From the NCBI RefSeq assembly GCF_001544455.2, contig NZ_FCOC02000002.1:310001-374000 (forward strand): a stretch of DNA of 64,000 nt, given 5' to 3'. A program made the translations under genes and the position numbers. Shown one piece after another: positions 54,983 to 64,000 of this stretch (its first letter is position 1; each line of letters starts with the position of its first letter). This stretch comes from Caballeronia sordidicola. GTDB taxonomy: Bacteria > Pseudomonadota > Gammaproteobacteria > Burkholderiales > Burkholderiaceae. The notes under the pieces are model-generated. The model searched no databases and was not told the DNA's origin. It worked only from the letters and a program-made list of their open reading frames with translations.

Positions 54983-55356
54983 GGTGTTTTCCTTTGGTTT
55001 GCAGTGTACGAGTCAAGCGCCCGCTTGGGATATATTGTAAAGCCTCTCAATAGAACGCAGATTAACACAACCACGGCTTTATGCGCGTTTCAACACATTC
55101 GATTTAAATCAGTTCAGCCGAACGGGCGTGCGTAACATTTGGTGCGATTCTTTAAATGGTGCAAAGTCTTCCATTCATCCTACTTACATCTTTGAATGAA
55201 TCCGGAAAATCTTTCACAAAATGAGAATACTGTTAAAATGTGTCGCCTCGAACTTCCATTTGATGAAAGGTTTCGCAGAAAACCCTTCACAGCGCGCTCA
55301 CATTTTGTAATCACGCGACATAAATGCACATGAATGTTGTTCGGCCCTTCAGACAA
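54983..55356. promoter_or_regulatory. AT-rich region upstream of the H-NS gene
   Basis: These 374 nt are clearly richer in A+T than the window. They lie between hns and the 3' end of the HugZ-like gene. They should hold the hns promoter; self-binding by H-NS is expected from the composition. I see no further gene. Confidence 0.5.
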
Positions 55357-56034
55357 TCACCTATGCCGTTCAATACAATCAATTAGCGCTGCGTTCAATT
55401 CGGCTTGCGTCTCTTTCGGTTTATCGAAGGTGAAACGATTGCGCACTCCTGAGCTTCTGAGGTCACAACCGTATTTGTCGACTCCAAGTAGTTCAAGTTC
55501 CTGCGGTCTTTCAGATGAATCGGAAAATAATGCCAGCAATTCCGATTCACTTTGTTCCGATAATGGCTCAAGCTCGTCAAGCACGCTTCCATCCAGCCAG
55601 CCCATCGCGCCAAAGCCACCTATATAACGCATGCGCTCAATAGACAGCACCCAGAAAGTGAAGTCACCGAGTTCGAGGTATCGGGCGGCATCGGGGTGAT
55701 ATTGCAGATAACGCTGCGACAATCGAGTCACGGAATCGGCGGGTGCGGGAGAAAACGAACCGAGCATGGTAAGACGCTGGCCTTCGAGAACCGCATTGGA
55801 GGATGAATGCGCGATCAGGAAACCGGCCCGCGCGTCGGACTGCAGATTTCGCGTGTGTTCGGCCAGATGGCTGATCAAAACCATGGGCACGTGTCCGGGC
55901 GTGGGCGCAAACGGTAATGCCGTGGGATACGGATAGCCATGCGGCTCGCGGGAATGCGTGGCAAGCGTGCCATTGGGCGCTTGATGCAGGAGGTGCAACG
56001 GCGCGTGCGACGGGATATTCAAGGCGAACCTCAC
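55357..56034 (-). CDS. HugZ-like / pyridoxamine 5'-phosphate oxidase-fold protein
   Basis: The protein has 225 residues. The N-terminal split-barrel (about 15-135) shows GTLATHSREPHGYPYPTALPFAPT and VLISHLAEHTRNLQSDARAGFL, which is typical of the HugZ/DUF2470 set; the C-terminal DUF2470-like part includes VDKYGCDLRSSG and FTFDKPKETQAELNAALI. Family members bind heme or flavin; HugZ degrades heme. Without neighbours for iron uptake the substrate is open. The start at 56034 has no alternative nearby. Confidence 0.75.
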   Translation of the reverse strand: MRFALNIPSHAPLHLLHQAPNGTLATHSREPHGYPYPTALPFAPTPGHVPMVLISHLAEHTRNLQSDARAGFLIAHSSSNAVLEGQRLTMLGSFSPAPADSVTRLSQRYLQYHPDAARYLELGDFTFWVLSIERMRYIGGFGAMGWLDGSVLDELEPLSEQSESELLALFSDSSERPQELELLGVDKYGCDLRSSGVRNRFTFDKPKETQAELNAALIDCIERHR

Positions 56035-56202
56035 AACAGAGCAACGGAGCTAAAGATGGCGGACCTACCTCTGGAATCTTAGTGCAGCAGACATGCAGGG
56101 CGCGGAACCGTTCTATAGAATCGAAATCTTCGCCGGGCGAAAACCGCATCCATACGCTTTGACCCGGCTTTCAAAACGAAAAATAACGAGAGAGCAATTT
56201 CA

Positions 56203-57426
56203 GTGTCCGAATCAGTTTGCAGCGCCAATGCAACCGGCCGGGACGCCGTGCAAGCCGTGCATCGGCGGCTGCCGGTCGCAAAGCGCGAGCGCGCCCGATA
56301 CGCCACCATGGCCGTGTTTTTTATCGCGGGGATGTTATACGCGTCGTGGGGCGTTCATGTTCCCACCGTGCGCGACAAGTTTCACCTGAGCCCAGGCGCG
56401 CTGTCCATCGCGTTGCTGGCGGTTGCGGCCGGTTCGATCATCGCAATGCTCACCAACGGGCCGTGGATCAGCCGCGTGGGCACGCGCCGCGCGTGTCTTG
56501 CGGGCGGGATCGGCATGACGGTGTTCGGGTCGCTGATTCTCTTGGCGCCGTCTTACTGGCTTCTCGTTCTCGTGCTGGCGCTGTTTGGCTTCAGCATGGC
56601 CACGCTCGACGTCGCCATGAACGCCGAAGCGAGCGCGGTCGAGGAGGCGCTGGAGCGCCCGATCATGTCGTCGCTGCACGGCATGTTCAGCGTTGGCGGT
56701 ATGGCGGGCGCTGCTGTCGGCGGCGCGATGCTTGCGCACGGCCTGCCGCCGGTTGCGCATCTCGCTCTCGCGTGCGCGGTGAGCCTGGTTGTGCTGCTTG
56801 TGTCGATGCCCAATGTGCTACCGCATGTTCCCCACGCCGCCAGCGCACATGGCGGATCGTCGTCGAATCGATGGCGCTCGCGGGCCTTGTGGGCGCTCGG
56901 CGCTCTGGCGTTGATTGCGTTGATTGCCGAAGGCGCGATGTACGACTGGGCGACCGTGTATATGCGCGACGTCGTGCTGGCAACGCCGGCGCTTTCGAGC
57001 GCGGCGTACGCAGCCTTTACAGGCGGCATGGCGGCAGGACGTTTCGGCGGCGACGCCGTGCGCGCCCGCTTCGGCGCGCCGCAATTGATATTTGCGAGCG
57101 CGGCGCTGGCGTTCATCGGCATGGTGGCGGCGCTCGTCGTACCGAGTGCGCTGGTCACAATGGCCGGCTTCACCCTGATGGGCTTGGGACTCGCCAATAT
57201 GATGCCGGTTCTGTTCGCAGCAGCGGCGCGCGTGGATGGCGTAAGCCCGGCTGAGGGGCTGGCGCAGGTCGCCGGGCTGGCTTACTTCGGCTTGCTGTTC
57301 GGGCCGGTGCTGATCGGCGGCGTGGCGCAAATCAGCACCTTGCCGATCGGGTTGTCGGTGGTCGCCGCGTGCGCGGCGCTGATCGCGCTCGTGGGGCCAA
57401 GGATAATGAAGCAGCTCAAGCTATAA
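56203..57426 (+). CDS. MFS transporter
   Basis: The GTG start at 56203 follows GAGAGAG and gives 407 residues. Twelve hydrophobic helices start after residue 35. Loop 2-3 has the MFS-type RVGTRRACLAGG. The hydrophilic middle (about 205-225) separates the two halves. The sequence is of the FucP/YbjJ-like kind, for sugars or unknown compounds. It is followed by a terminator at 57429. Confidence 0.85.
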   Translation: MSESVCSANATGRDAVQAVHRRLPVAKRERARYATMAVFFIAGMLYASWGVHVPTVRDKFHLSPGALSIALLAVAAGSIIAMLTNGPWISRVGTRRACLAGGIGMTVFGSLILLAPSYWLLVLVLALFGFSMATLDVAMNAEASAVEEALERPIMSSLHGMFSVGGMAGAAVGGAMLAHGLPPVAHLALACAVSLVVLLVSMPNVLPHVPHAASAHGGSSSNRWRSRALWALGALALIALIAEGAMYDWATVYMRDVVLATPALSSAAYAAFTGGMAAGRFGGDAVRARFGAPQLIFASAALAFIGMVAALVVPSALVTMAGFTLMGLGLANMMPVLFAAAARVDGVSPAEGLAQVAGLAYFGLLFGPVLIGGVAQISTLPIGLSVVAACAALIALVGPRIMKQLKL

Positions 57427-57428
57427 AA

Positions 57429-57462
57429 AAAACGCGCTGACCTTGCGATCAGAGCGTTTTCA
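57429..57462. terminator. Terminator after the MFS gene
   Basis: AACGCGCTGA, loop and TCAGAGCGTT form a stem with one mismatch between A and T runs. It may also serve the gene converging from 57528. Confidence 0.7.
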
Positions 57463-57527
57463 GCATCTGCGAACTTCGACGGCGGCGCGATCAACAGATC
57501 GAAAAATCGAACACGCCGCCCGCCAGA

Positions 57528-58673
57528 TTACATCTTGACCACGTCCAGCAGCGTCTTCTTGCCTGCCTTGTAGTCGTACAGCGAGATCACGCCGTGCTTC
57601 AGGTCGCCCTTCGAGTCGAAGGTCGTTTCGCCTATCACGCCCTTGTAATCCGTATTCGGCATTGCCGCAACGATCTTCGCCGGATCGGTCGAGTTGGCGC
57701 GCTTCATTGCATCGACAATGATGTACACCGCGTCATACGTGAACGGCGCGTAGATCTGGATCGGCGCGCCAAAACGCTTCTGGAACTTGGCCGCGAACGC
57801 CGGGCCGCCTTCCATCTTCTCGAGCGCCATGCCGGCTTCCGAGCAGACTACGTTGTCAGCCGCGTCGCCTGCCAGGTCGGCCAGCTTTTCCGTACATACG
57901 CCGTCACCCGCCAGAACCTTCGCGCGCAGGCCGAGTTGCTTGGCTTGCTTCGCGAACGGGCCGCCGGTTGCGTCCATGCCGCCGTACATCACCGCGTCAG
58001 GATTCTCACCCTTGATCTTCGTCAAGATGGCGCGGAAGTCGACAGCCTTGTCGTTGGTCGCGTCGTGCGACATCACGTTCAGGCCGAGCGACTTGGCGGT
58101 CTTTTCAAATTCGTTCGCGAGACCCTGGCCATAAGCCGTCGAGTCGTCGACAATCGCCACGCTCTTCATCTTCATCGTCTTCGCGGCGAAGTTGGCGAGC
58201 GCCGGACCTTGCTGGGCGTCGGTCGCAACCACGCGATACGTGGTCTTGAAACCTTGCTGCGTGTAGGTCGGGTTGGTAGCCGACGGCGAGATCTGGACAA
58301 TGCCCGCGTCGCTATAGATCTTCGACGCCGGGATACTCGTGCCGGAGTTCAAGTGACCGACCACGCCAACGACCTTGTCGTCGACCAGCTTCTGGGCAAC
58401 TTGCGTTGCCGTGCGCGGGTCGCCCGCGTCATCTTGCGGATCGAGTTGAAGCGTGATCTTCTGGCCGCCGATCGTCAGACCCTTGGCATTGATTTCTTCA
58501 ACTGCGAGGCGCGCGCCGTTTTCGTTGTCCTTGCCCAGGTGAGCAATACCGCCGGTCAGCGGTGCAACGTGGCCGATCTTGACGACCTCGTCAGCCGTAG
58601 CGGATGTTGCCATCGAGGCGAACAGCAGCGCTGCGGCGCTGATCGGCAACAGTTTGTGAAGCTTGGTGTTCAT
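57528..58673 (-). CDS. Branched-chain amino acid ABC transporter substrate-binding protein (LivK-like)
   Basis: From the ATG at 58673 (GGAGAC ribosome site) the protein has 381 residues. The signal peptide is cut after ...ATSATA. The mature part starts DEVVKIGHVAPLTGGIAHLGKDNENGARLAVEEIN, the LivK/LivJ signature, with GVVGHLNSGTSIPASKIY and FTYDAVYIIVDAMKRA. It delivers leucine, isoleucine or valine (or a related ligand) to an ABC permease. No permease genes are nearby, so it is an orphan here, as is common in Burkholderia. Confidence 0.9.
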   Translation of the reverse strand: MNTKLHKLLPISAAALLFASMATSATADEVVKIGHVAPLTGGIAHLGKDNENGARLAVEEINAKGLTIGGQKITLQLDPQDDAGDPRTATQVAQKLVDDKVVGVVGHLNSGTSIPASKIYSDAGIVQISPSATNPTYTQQGFKTTYRVVATDAQQGPALANFAAKTMKMKSVAIVDDSTAYGQGLANEFEKTAKSLGLNVMSHDATNDKAVDFRAILTKIKGENPDAVMYGGMDATGGPFAKQAKQLGLRAKVLAGDGVCTEKLADLAGDAADNVVCSEAGMALEKMEGGPAFAAKFQKRFGAPIQIYAPFTYDAVYIIVDAMKRANSTDPAKIVAAMPNTDYKGVIGETTFDSKGDLKHGVISLYDYKAGKKTLLDVVKM

Positions 58674-59285
58674 GTAAGTCTCCAGTTTCGGTCCCAAAAA
58701 CAACGGTGTCGCCCTGTGCCCCGCCTTTCATCACGGTGGTTCAGCCCCGTGGACGACCACGCCGGATGCATCGTCATGCACTTGGCAAGTCCTTCAGCCA
58801 GCCGTTTTTGACAGCCGTCATCCGTACTGCGCGCAAGTGTAGGGTTGTCAAATTAATTTGGGGAAGTTTTTTAGGATAGTGGTGTTGCTACTAATAAGAG
58901 AATAGTTGAGAAGCGACTGGAAATGTGCTGGTGCAGTGCGCAAACGTCCTGTTCATGCGGTTCTTCAGAGAGCGGGCGGTTTGCCGGGTTGACCCGGGCG
59001 CGGGCGCCGGCTGGTTTTATCGGATAGTGCCGATAATATCCGCCTATATGAATCGTATCGATTCGGGCACTTAAAAGAACATTAACTCTAGAGCGTTCCA
59101 AACCGCAGCCCGGTCAAGCCAATTTCTCGGGTCGATTCCTACAGACGCGTTACAGGGCGGCCCTCCGCGAGCAAGCCACATGGAATGGTGGCACACTGCC
59201 ATGCTGCGTTTTTCGCTCGTTTTCCGGCTTGGTTTTCGCCGCCTACTACGCTTGACTATTCAGGCATCCAGTCAGGAGCTTCACT
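58674..59285. other. Intergenic region between livK-like and dienelactone hydrolase genes
   Basis: These 612 nt lie between divergent genes and contain promoters for both. I see no convincing gene: open frames here lack ribosome sites. The stretch around 58850-58920 is AT-rich and may hold the livK-like promoter. Confidence 0.45.
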
Positions 59286-59981
59286 ATGACCGTCTCATCC
59301 CGATGGATCGACATCCCCGCCAATGGCGACAGCTTCCAGGGCTATCTCGCGTTGCCCAAGGCAGGCAAAGGCCCGGGCGTGGTGATCATCCAGGAAATCT
59401 TCGGCGTGAATTCGCATATCCGCGCCGTGGCCGACCAGTACGCCGCCGATGGCTACGTGGCGCTTGCCCCGGACATTTTCTGGCGCATCCAGCCGCGCGT
59501 GGAGCTCGGCTATGACGGCGCGGATCGCGACAAGGCCATGGAACTGCTCGGCAAGTTCGACCTCAATCTGGCAGTCGCCGACGTCAGCGCCGCCGCCGAT
59601 GCATTGCGCGCCCTGCCGGAAGTGACCGGCAAGGTCGCGGCCGTGGGCTTTTGCCTGGGCGGGCGCCTTGCGTATTTATCGGCGGCGAAGGGTTCGTTCG
59701 ATATCGCCGTGGCCTACTACGGCGGCGGCATTCACACGCAACTCGACCAGGCCGATAACGTCAAGGCGCCGATCCAGTTCCACTACGGCGAACTCGACGC
59801 GCACATTCCCGCCGACGCAGTCGACGCCGTGAAGCAGCGCTTCGCCGGCAAGGACGCGCAGGTCTTCACGTATCCGGGCGCGGATCACGGCTTCAACTGC
59901 ACGGATCGCGCGTCGTACAATCAGAAGGCAGCGGCGCTTGCGCACGGCCGCACGCTGACGTTCCTCGGCGAGCATTCGTAA
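59286..59981 (+). CDS. Dienelactone hydrolase family protein
   Basis: The protein has 231 residues from the ATG at 59286, preceded by CAGGAG. The alpha/beta-hydrolase triad is Cys123 (GFCLGG), Asp171 (GELDAH) and His201 (GADHGF), all at the expected spacing. Family members hydrolyse dienelactone in chlorocatechol breakdown, but many act on other esters. No aromatic catabolic genes are adjacent. The amidase gene follows 71 nt later and may be co-transcribed. Confidence 0.9.
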   Translation: MTVSSRWIDIPANGDSFQGYLALPKAGKGPGVVIIQEIFGVNSHIRAVADQYAADGYVALAPDIFWRIQPRVELGYDGADRDKAMELLGKFDLNLAVADVSAAADALRALPEVTGKVAAVGFCLGGRLAYLSAAKGSFDIAVAYYGGGIHTQLDQADNVKAPIQFHYGELDAHIPADAVDAVKQRFAGKDAQVFTYPGADHGFNCTDRASYNQKAAALAHGRTLTFLGEHS

Positions 59982-60052
59982 CACGGCGCGAGTGGCGCCC
60001 TGGGACTGCACGGCCGCCTGACGAAGACGGAACAAAAATACAAGGGGAAACC

Positions 60053-61525
60053 GTGCAGTCCGAGTATCTCGACTATGACGCCATCGGCCTGGCGGAGCTT
60101 GTGCACACGGGCCAGGTCAGCGCGCGCGAACTGATCGATACCGCCATCGCGCGCGCGGAAGCCGTCAATCCGGCAATCAACGCCATCGTGCTGAAGGATT
60201 ATCAGGCGGCCCGCAATCGCGCGAGCCGCTCAGTGCGCGACGGCGCCAACTCGTTCGGCGACGGTCCGCTCGCGGGCGTTCCCTACCTCATCAAGGATCT
60301 TGGCGCGCCGGTCGCGGGCTTGCGCATGTCCATGGGCAGCCGCCATTTCCAGCACTACATTCCGCGGGAAGATTCGCCCATCGTCGCGCGGTCGAAAGCC
60401 GCCGGACTCAATATCTTCGGCAAGACGAACACGCCGGAAATTGGCCAGATGCCGTACACAGAACCCGATCTGTTCGGCCCGGCGCGCAACCCTTGGGGAC
60501 TCGACTACACGCCGGGCGGTTCCAGCGGCGGCGCGGCGGCGGCCGTGGCGGGCGGTGTCGTGCCGCTCGCTCATGCAGCCGATGGCGGCGGCTCGATCCG
60601 CATTCCGGCGTCGTGTTGTGGTTTGTTCGGCTTCAAGCCGTCCAACGATGTCCAGCCGCAACCGCTGCCGGCGCCCGGAGTTCTATCGGTGGATCATGCC
60701 GTGTCGCGCAGTGTGCGCGATAGCGCGATGCTGCTCGACCTCACGTCCTCAGGACATGCCGGCGCGTTTTCCCGTGCGCTCAGCGAGCCGTTCACGCCTT
60801 TGCGCATTGGCTACATGGCTGAGCCGCAACTGGCGGCGGGGTTATCGGCGGACGTAAAAGCCGCGCTCGACGATGCCGGCAAGCTCGCCGAATCGCTGGG
60901 TCATCACGTTGAACCGGCGTCGTTCGGGCTTGATTTCGATGCCATCGCGCACGCGTTCCTGGTGATGTGGTCGGTGCTGGCCGAAGAAATCGTGCTGCAA
61001 GCCGACAAGATCAGCGGTCAGAAACCGAAGCGCGGCGAGTTCGAGATTGCGTCGTGGGCAATGGCGCATATTGGCCGCTCGATTGGCGAGAAGGATCTGC
61101 CCGCAGCGCTCGAGTTGCAGCGTCAGGTCACGGCGAAGATGGACGCGCTGATGACGCGCTACGACGTGCTGCTCACGCCCACGCTCGCCGCCGCGCCGTT
61201 CAAGATCGGCGCGAAGCAGCCAACGCAATTCGAGCGTTTTCAGATGGGCCTGTTGACGGCGGTTCCGGTGGAATCGTTACTGCGGAGAATGTTGGCGGTA
61301 TCGGCAAAGAAGGCGTTCGACTGGGCCGGCTGCACCGAGCTTTTCAACTTTACCGGCCAGCCCGCGATGTCCGTGCCGCTGTACTGGAACGCGCGCGGCT
61401 TGCCAATTGGCGTGCAGTTCGCCGGGCGGCGCAACGGGGACGCCGCGTTGTTCACGCTGGCCGCGCAACTGGAAGCGGCGCGGCCGTGGTTCAACAAGCG
61501 GCCGACGCTGATCGCCGCGCGTTGA
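60053..61525 (+). CDS. Amidase (amidase signature family)
   Basis: The GTG start at 60053, with AAGGGGA upstream, gives 490 residues. The triad Lys81 (LIKDLG), cis-Ser157 (GGSSGG) and Ser181 (GGGSIRIPA) is complete. Such enzymes hydrolyse amides (related to 6-aminohexanoate-cyclic-dimer hydrolase and GatA). There is no signal peptide. Its 3' end overlaps the convergent cyclopropane synthase gene by 35 bp. Confidence 0.9.
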   Translation: MQSEYLDYDAIGLAELVHTGQVSARELIDTAIARAEAVNPAINAIVLKDYQAARNRASRSVRDGANSFGDGPLAGVPYLIKDLGAPVAGLRMSMGSRHFQHYIPREDSPIVARSKAAGLNIFGKTNTPEIGQMPYTEPDLFGPARNPWGLDYTPGGSSGGAAAAVAGGVVPLAHAADGGGSIRIPASCCGLFGFKPSNDVQPQPLPAPGVLSVDHAVSRSVRDSAMLLDLTSSGHAGAFSRALSEPFTPLRIGYMAEPQLAAGLSADVKAALDDAGKLAESLGHHVEPASFGLDFDAIAHAFLVMWSVLAEEIVLQADKISGQKPKRGEFEIASWAMAHIGRSIGEKDLPAALELQRQVTAKMDALMTRYDVLLTPTLAAAPFKIGAKQPTQFERFQMGLLTAVPVESLLRRMLAVSAKKAFDWAGCTELFNFTGQPAMSVPLYWNARGLPIGVQFAGRRNGDAALFTLAAQLEAARPWFNKRPTLIAAR

Positions 61526-62642
61526 CTTGCTCCATGCTTCGCCGGGTAAACCGATAATGCGCGATGCCCCATTCATTGCCCTTCGCATAGCCAAACAACT
61601 CGGCCACGGCCATATAAAACATGCGCCAGCGCTGGAACCACACCGGCGCATTGGCCGCGCCGTACGTCTGAACCAGCAGCGGCATCAGCTCGTCGCGCGC
61701 CGCATCGAGATTCTCGAGCCAGTGATTCGCGGTCCTCTCGTAATGCATGCCGCTCACCCACCATTGCCGGTCGATCGTCAGATCATCCTGAAAATGCAGC
61801 AACAAGGATTCCGATGGCATGGTTCCGCCGGTGAAAAAGTACTTCGACATCCAGTCGCTGCCGTCCTTCACCTCGAAGTGATAAGCCAGCGTCCGATGCG
61901 CGAACACATGCACGAAAAGCTTGGCATCTTCGCGCATCCAGCCCGAAATCTTGCTCAGCAATAACCGGTAGTTCTTCATGTGCTCGAACATCTCGATCGA
62001 CAGCACACGATCAAAACCCTCGCCGAGCAATCCCGGCTCAAACTCATAATCAACGATATTGCCCGTCACCACATTCAAGTTCGCCAGGCCGCGCTCGGCC
62101 GCCGCCGCTTGAATGAACTCGCGTTGCCCCTGTGAATTCGACAGCGCGACAATCTTCGAGCGCGGATACTTTTCGGCCAGCCACAATGAAAGCGATCCCC
62201 AGCCGCAACCCAGGTCGAGAATGCGCTGGCCATCGTAGAGTTGAGCGCGCACGGCGTATTCTTCGAGCATCGCGGTTTCGGCTTGATCGAGCGTTTCCGA
62301 ACCCGTTCTGTATAGACAGCATGAATACTTCAAATGCTCACCCAGATGAGCGTGAAAAAAACCGGCCGGCACTTCGTAATGCTGTGAATTGGCGGCCTGC
62401 GTTTCTATCGCGATGGGGCTTGCGCGCAATTCATCGATTAAACGATTAAAACGCCTGGAACGCGCTTCGCCATCGTTTATGCCTTCATCGCGCAGACGCT
62501 GTTTCATTAGCCGGCGCATTCCCAGGCGCACCAAGGCATCTGGAATCCGGCCGCGTTCGCACCAGTCGATCAGCCAGCTATCCGCAGGCGCTTTTTGTTC
62601 TTGCGGCTGTGGCATGGCCGCTTGGGATGACAGGTCGCTCAT
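61491..62642 (-). CDS. Cyclopropane-fatty-acyl-phospholipid synthase-like methyltransferase
   Basis: From the ATG at 62642 (CAGGAG ribosome site) the protein has 383 residues. The SAM site is ILDLGCGWGS (141-150). SKIVALSNSQGQREFI, IEMFEHMKNYR and HVFAHRTLAYHF match the CFA/SAM-dependent family. A helical N-terminus (about 20-90) precedes the fold. It is of the type common in Burkholderia with a DUF1295 protein upstream (23 nt), so a fatty-acid modifying pair is likely. Confidence 0.86.
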   Translation of the reverse strand: MSDLSSQAAMPQPQEQKAPADSWLIDWCERGRIPDALVRLGMRRLMKQRLRDEGINDGEARSRRFNRLIDELRASPIAIETQAANSQHYEVPAGFFHAHLGEHLKYSCCLYRTGSETLDQAETAMLEEYAVRAQLYDGQRILDLGCGWGSLSLWLAEKYPRSKIVALSNSQGQREFIQAAAAERGLANLNVVTGNIVDYEFEPGLLGEGFDRVLSIEMFEHMKNYRLLLSKISGWMREDAKLFVHVFAHRTLAYHFEVKDGSDWMSKYFFTGGTMPSESLLLHFQDDLTIDRQWWVSGMHYERTANHWLENLDAARDELMPLLVQTYGAANAPVWFQRWRMFYMAVAELFGYAKGNEWGIAHYRFTRRSMEQVNARRSASAAC

Positions 62643-62665
62643 TGAATACTCCTGGCTATTATTGT

Positions 62666-63448
62666 TTATGGCTGACGCGGCGGCCACGGAATCAATGCGC
62701 TGGTCGTACGCATGTAATCGGCATATCCCGCGCGCTTTTTAGCCGACTCCGCTTCCACCATAGGCACGCCCGACACTTTCATCAAGAGCCACGCCATCAA
62801 TACGGGCGGCAAAAGCATCGCGAATATCCATGGTCCACTACCGGCGGCGAGCGGAATGTACGCCACCCAATGCACGCATTCAAAGAAGTAATTTGGATGA
62901 CGCGAATATCTCCATAAACCCGCTCGACATACCTCGCCGTGATTGGACGGATCGGCCTTGAATATCCGCAATTGATGATCGGCCAGCGCTTCGCCCGCAA
63001 TCGATACAACCCAGATCAATACCGCCAATGCAACCCATATGCCGCTTGGCGGCGTCAAGCGATAAGCCGGGACGAAAAACGCGATGGAAAGCAGCATCGA
63101 AATGACGACTTGCAACTGGAAGAACCAGAACATTTTCTTGTTGGCGTCGGCTCCCCATTGCACGCGAAACTTGTGATAACGCGGGTCTTCGTCGTGGCCG
63201 GCATTGCGTTTCCATAAATGAACGCCAAGCCGCATGCCCCACACAAGCCCGCCAATTCCCACGATAACTCGCGTATCCGGATCGCCCCGAGCGAATACGG
63301 CGATGAACACCGCGAGCAGGCCGAGCGACATGGCCCAGATGGGATCGATCATCCCGGCATTCTTCGATTTGACCTGCCACGCCCAGACCGCTGAAAAAAT
63401 GGCGATCAGCGCAACAAATGCAATCACGGCAACAGTGAGCAGTGGCAT
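62666..63448 (-). CDS. DUF1295 / steroid 5-alpha-reductase-like membrane protein
   Basis: The protein has 260 residues with about six membrane helices. The C-terminal signature GLWRYSRHPNYFFECVHWVAY is typical of DUF1295 and related ICMT-like proteins that bind NADPH or SAM. The gene lies 23 nt before the cyclopropane synthase gene and shares its direction, so the two probably work on membrane lipids together. The reaction is unknown. Confidence 0.87.
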   Translation of the reverse strand: MPLLTVAVIAFVALIAIFSAVWAWQVKSKNAGMIDPIWAMSLGLLAVFIAVFARGDPDTRVIVGIGGLVWGMRLGVHLWKRNAGHDEDPRYHKFRVQWGADANKKMFWFFQLQVVISMLLSIAFFVPAYRLTPPSGIWVALAVLIWVVSIAGEALADHQLRIFKADPSNHGEVCRAGLWRYSRHPNYFFECVHWVAYIPLAAGSGPWIFAMLLPPVLMAWLLMKVSGVPMVEAESAKKRAGYADYMRTTSALIPWPPRQP

Positions 63449-63649
63449 GGAATCCTCGATGTCCTTTTATCTTTGAAACCGAATTGGCATCGACTGGGAC
63501 AGTGACTGGCTCTATTTACGCGCGTCGTGAACGGACGGATGCGCAAAGGCATTCAAGAGGGCGTATCAACGGTCAGCGTTCCAGGCAGATACGAGGAACG
63601 TGAGCATGGGACATTCCCGAATGAGTTAGACGGGAAGTTAAGCAGGAAC

Positions 63650-63684
63650 ACAGGAACGACGCTTTTAAAGCGTCGAATTCCTGT
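63650..63684. terminator. Strong hairpin between the small membrane protein gene and DUF1295 gene
   Basis: ACAGGAACGACGCTTT pairs with AAAGCGTCGAATTCCTGT (one bulge) around a short loop. There is no U-run on either side, so termination is uncertain; it may be an RNA or binding-site structure. Confidence 0.45.
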
Positions 63685-63744
63685 CCAGCGTGCACGGCCA
63701 ATCGATTGATTTCGATTTACCGCGCGATTTGAAATTTCGGGCGT

Positions 63745-63930
63745 CTACACAAGCGCCGGTAATCCCTCGACCAACAAAAACGCGACAAGCACGCCGAGCA
63801 GCGCGCCAAATACGCGCAATGTGTTTTTGCGGAACTGCGTGGCGCAAGGAACTGCTCCAAGAAAGAGAATCCCCGCGAGCGCCATCGGGATGATCAGAAT
63901 GAAGTCGCCGATCGTGAAGTAGGTGGTCAT
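63745..63930 (-). CDS. Small membrane protein, 61 aa
   Basis: The ATG at 63930 has GGGAGACG as ribosome site. Two hydrophobic helices (about 7-27 and 38-58: GDFILIIPMALAGILFLGAV and VFGALLGVLVAFLLVEGL) are joined by a basic loop. The family is unknown to me. The gene is minus-strand, like the two genes to its left. Confidence 0.62.
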   Translation of the reverse strand: MTTYFTIGDFILIIPMALAGILFLGAVPCATQFRKNTLRVFGALLGVLVAFLLVEGLPALV

Positions 63931-64000
63931 ACTCGTCTCCCATCGTCCGTGCTCAGCGTCCACCTGAATGCGTGGAACGTCGCACGTTCAACTTGAGTAT

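Overview
The window looks like a chromosomal segment of a GC-rich betaproteobacterium of the Burkholderiales, most likely Paraburkholderia, Caballeronia or a close relative. The signs are codon use and GC content, an H-NS-type protein with a Burkholderia-style C-terminus, and the block rsmI / yraN / SIS-domain isomerase / BON lipoprotein. This is judged from the sequence alone. The right third (about 46.5-64 kb) reads as ordinary housekeeping DNA: tRNA-Ala, cytochrome c, BON lipoprotein, DiaA/GmhA-like protein, YraN, RsmI, RlpA, metallo-beta-lactamase fold hydrolase, Lrp regulator, cation efflux, H-NS, HugZ-like protein, MFS transporter, LivK-like binding protein, dienelactone hydrolase, amidase and cyclopropane synthase. 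A tyrosine integrase lies just beyond the 3' end of the tRNA-Ala gene, so at least part of the DNA to its left is probably an integrated island.

The left part is accessory. From 12.5 kb down to the window edge runs a tightly packed minus-strand operon of seven genes: AAA+ ATPase, long helical protein, ZorA-like proton-channel protein with a long tail, ZorB-like OmpA protein, unknown protein, two-motif PLD-family protein, and a very large SNF2 helicase cut by the window edge. The ZorA/ZorB pair and the terminal SNF2 helicase recall type I Zorya anti-phage defence. The PLD + SNF2 pair recalls DISARM, and the AAA+ and helical proteins are additions. This is the best candidate for an undescribed system.

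Next (13.0-18.5 kb) is a five-gene exopolysaccharide operon: HlyD-like protein, TolC-like protein, nucleotide-sugar dehydrogenase, GH16-like protein and processive GT2. It is followed by an EAL-domain protein with a substituted signature, two convergent serine recombinases, and two copies of a 22-bp near-palindrome between the EAL gene and the first recombinase. From 22.4 to 39 kb come a NERD-helicase with a WYL regulator, a frameshifted Sir2 gene, two unknown proteins, a complete recC-recB-recD operon and an intact Sir2 paralogue. From 39 to 45 kb the DNA is decayed: small ORFs, a truncated dynamin GTPase beside an intact EcsC gene, a YbjN-like gene, a twice-frameshifted PD-(D/E)XK-like gene and a broken ADP-ribosylglycohydrolase.

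A perfect palindrome, GGACA-N5-TGTCC, recurs in four intergenic regions (12.77, 18.63, 21.83 and 26.62 kb), with a one-mismatch copy at 39.85 kb. Each lies upstream of a minus-strand gene, so a shared regulator or a shared mobile-element end may link these units.
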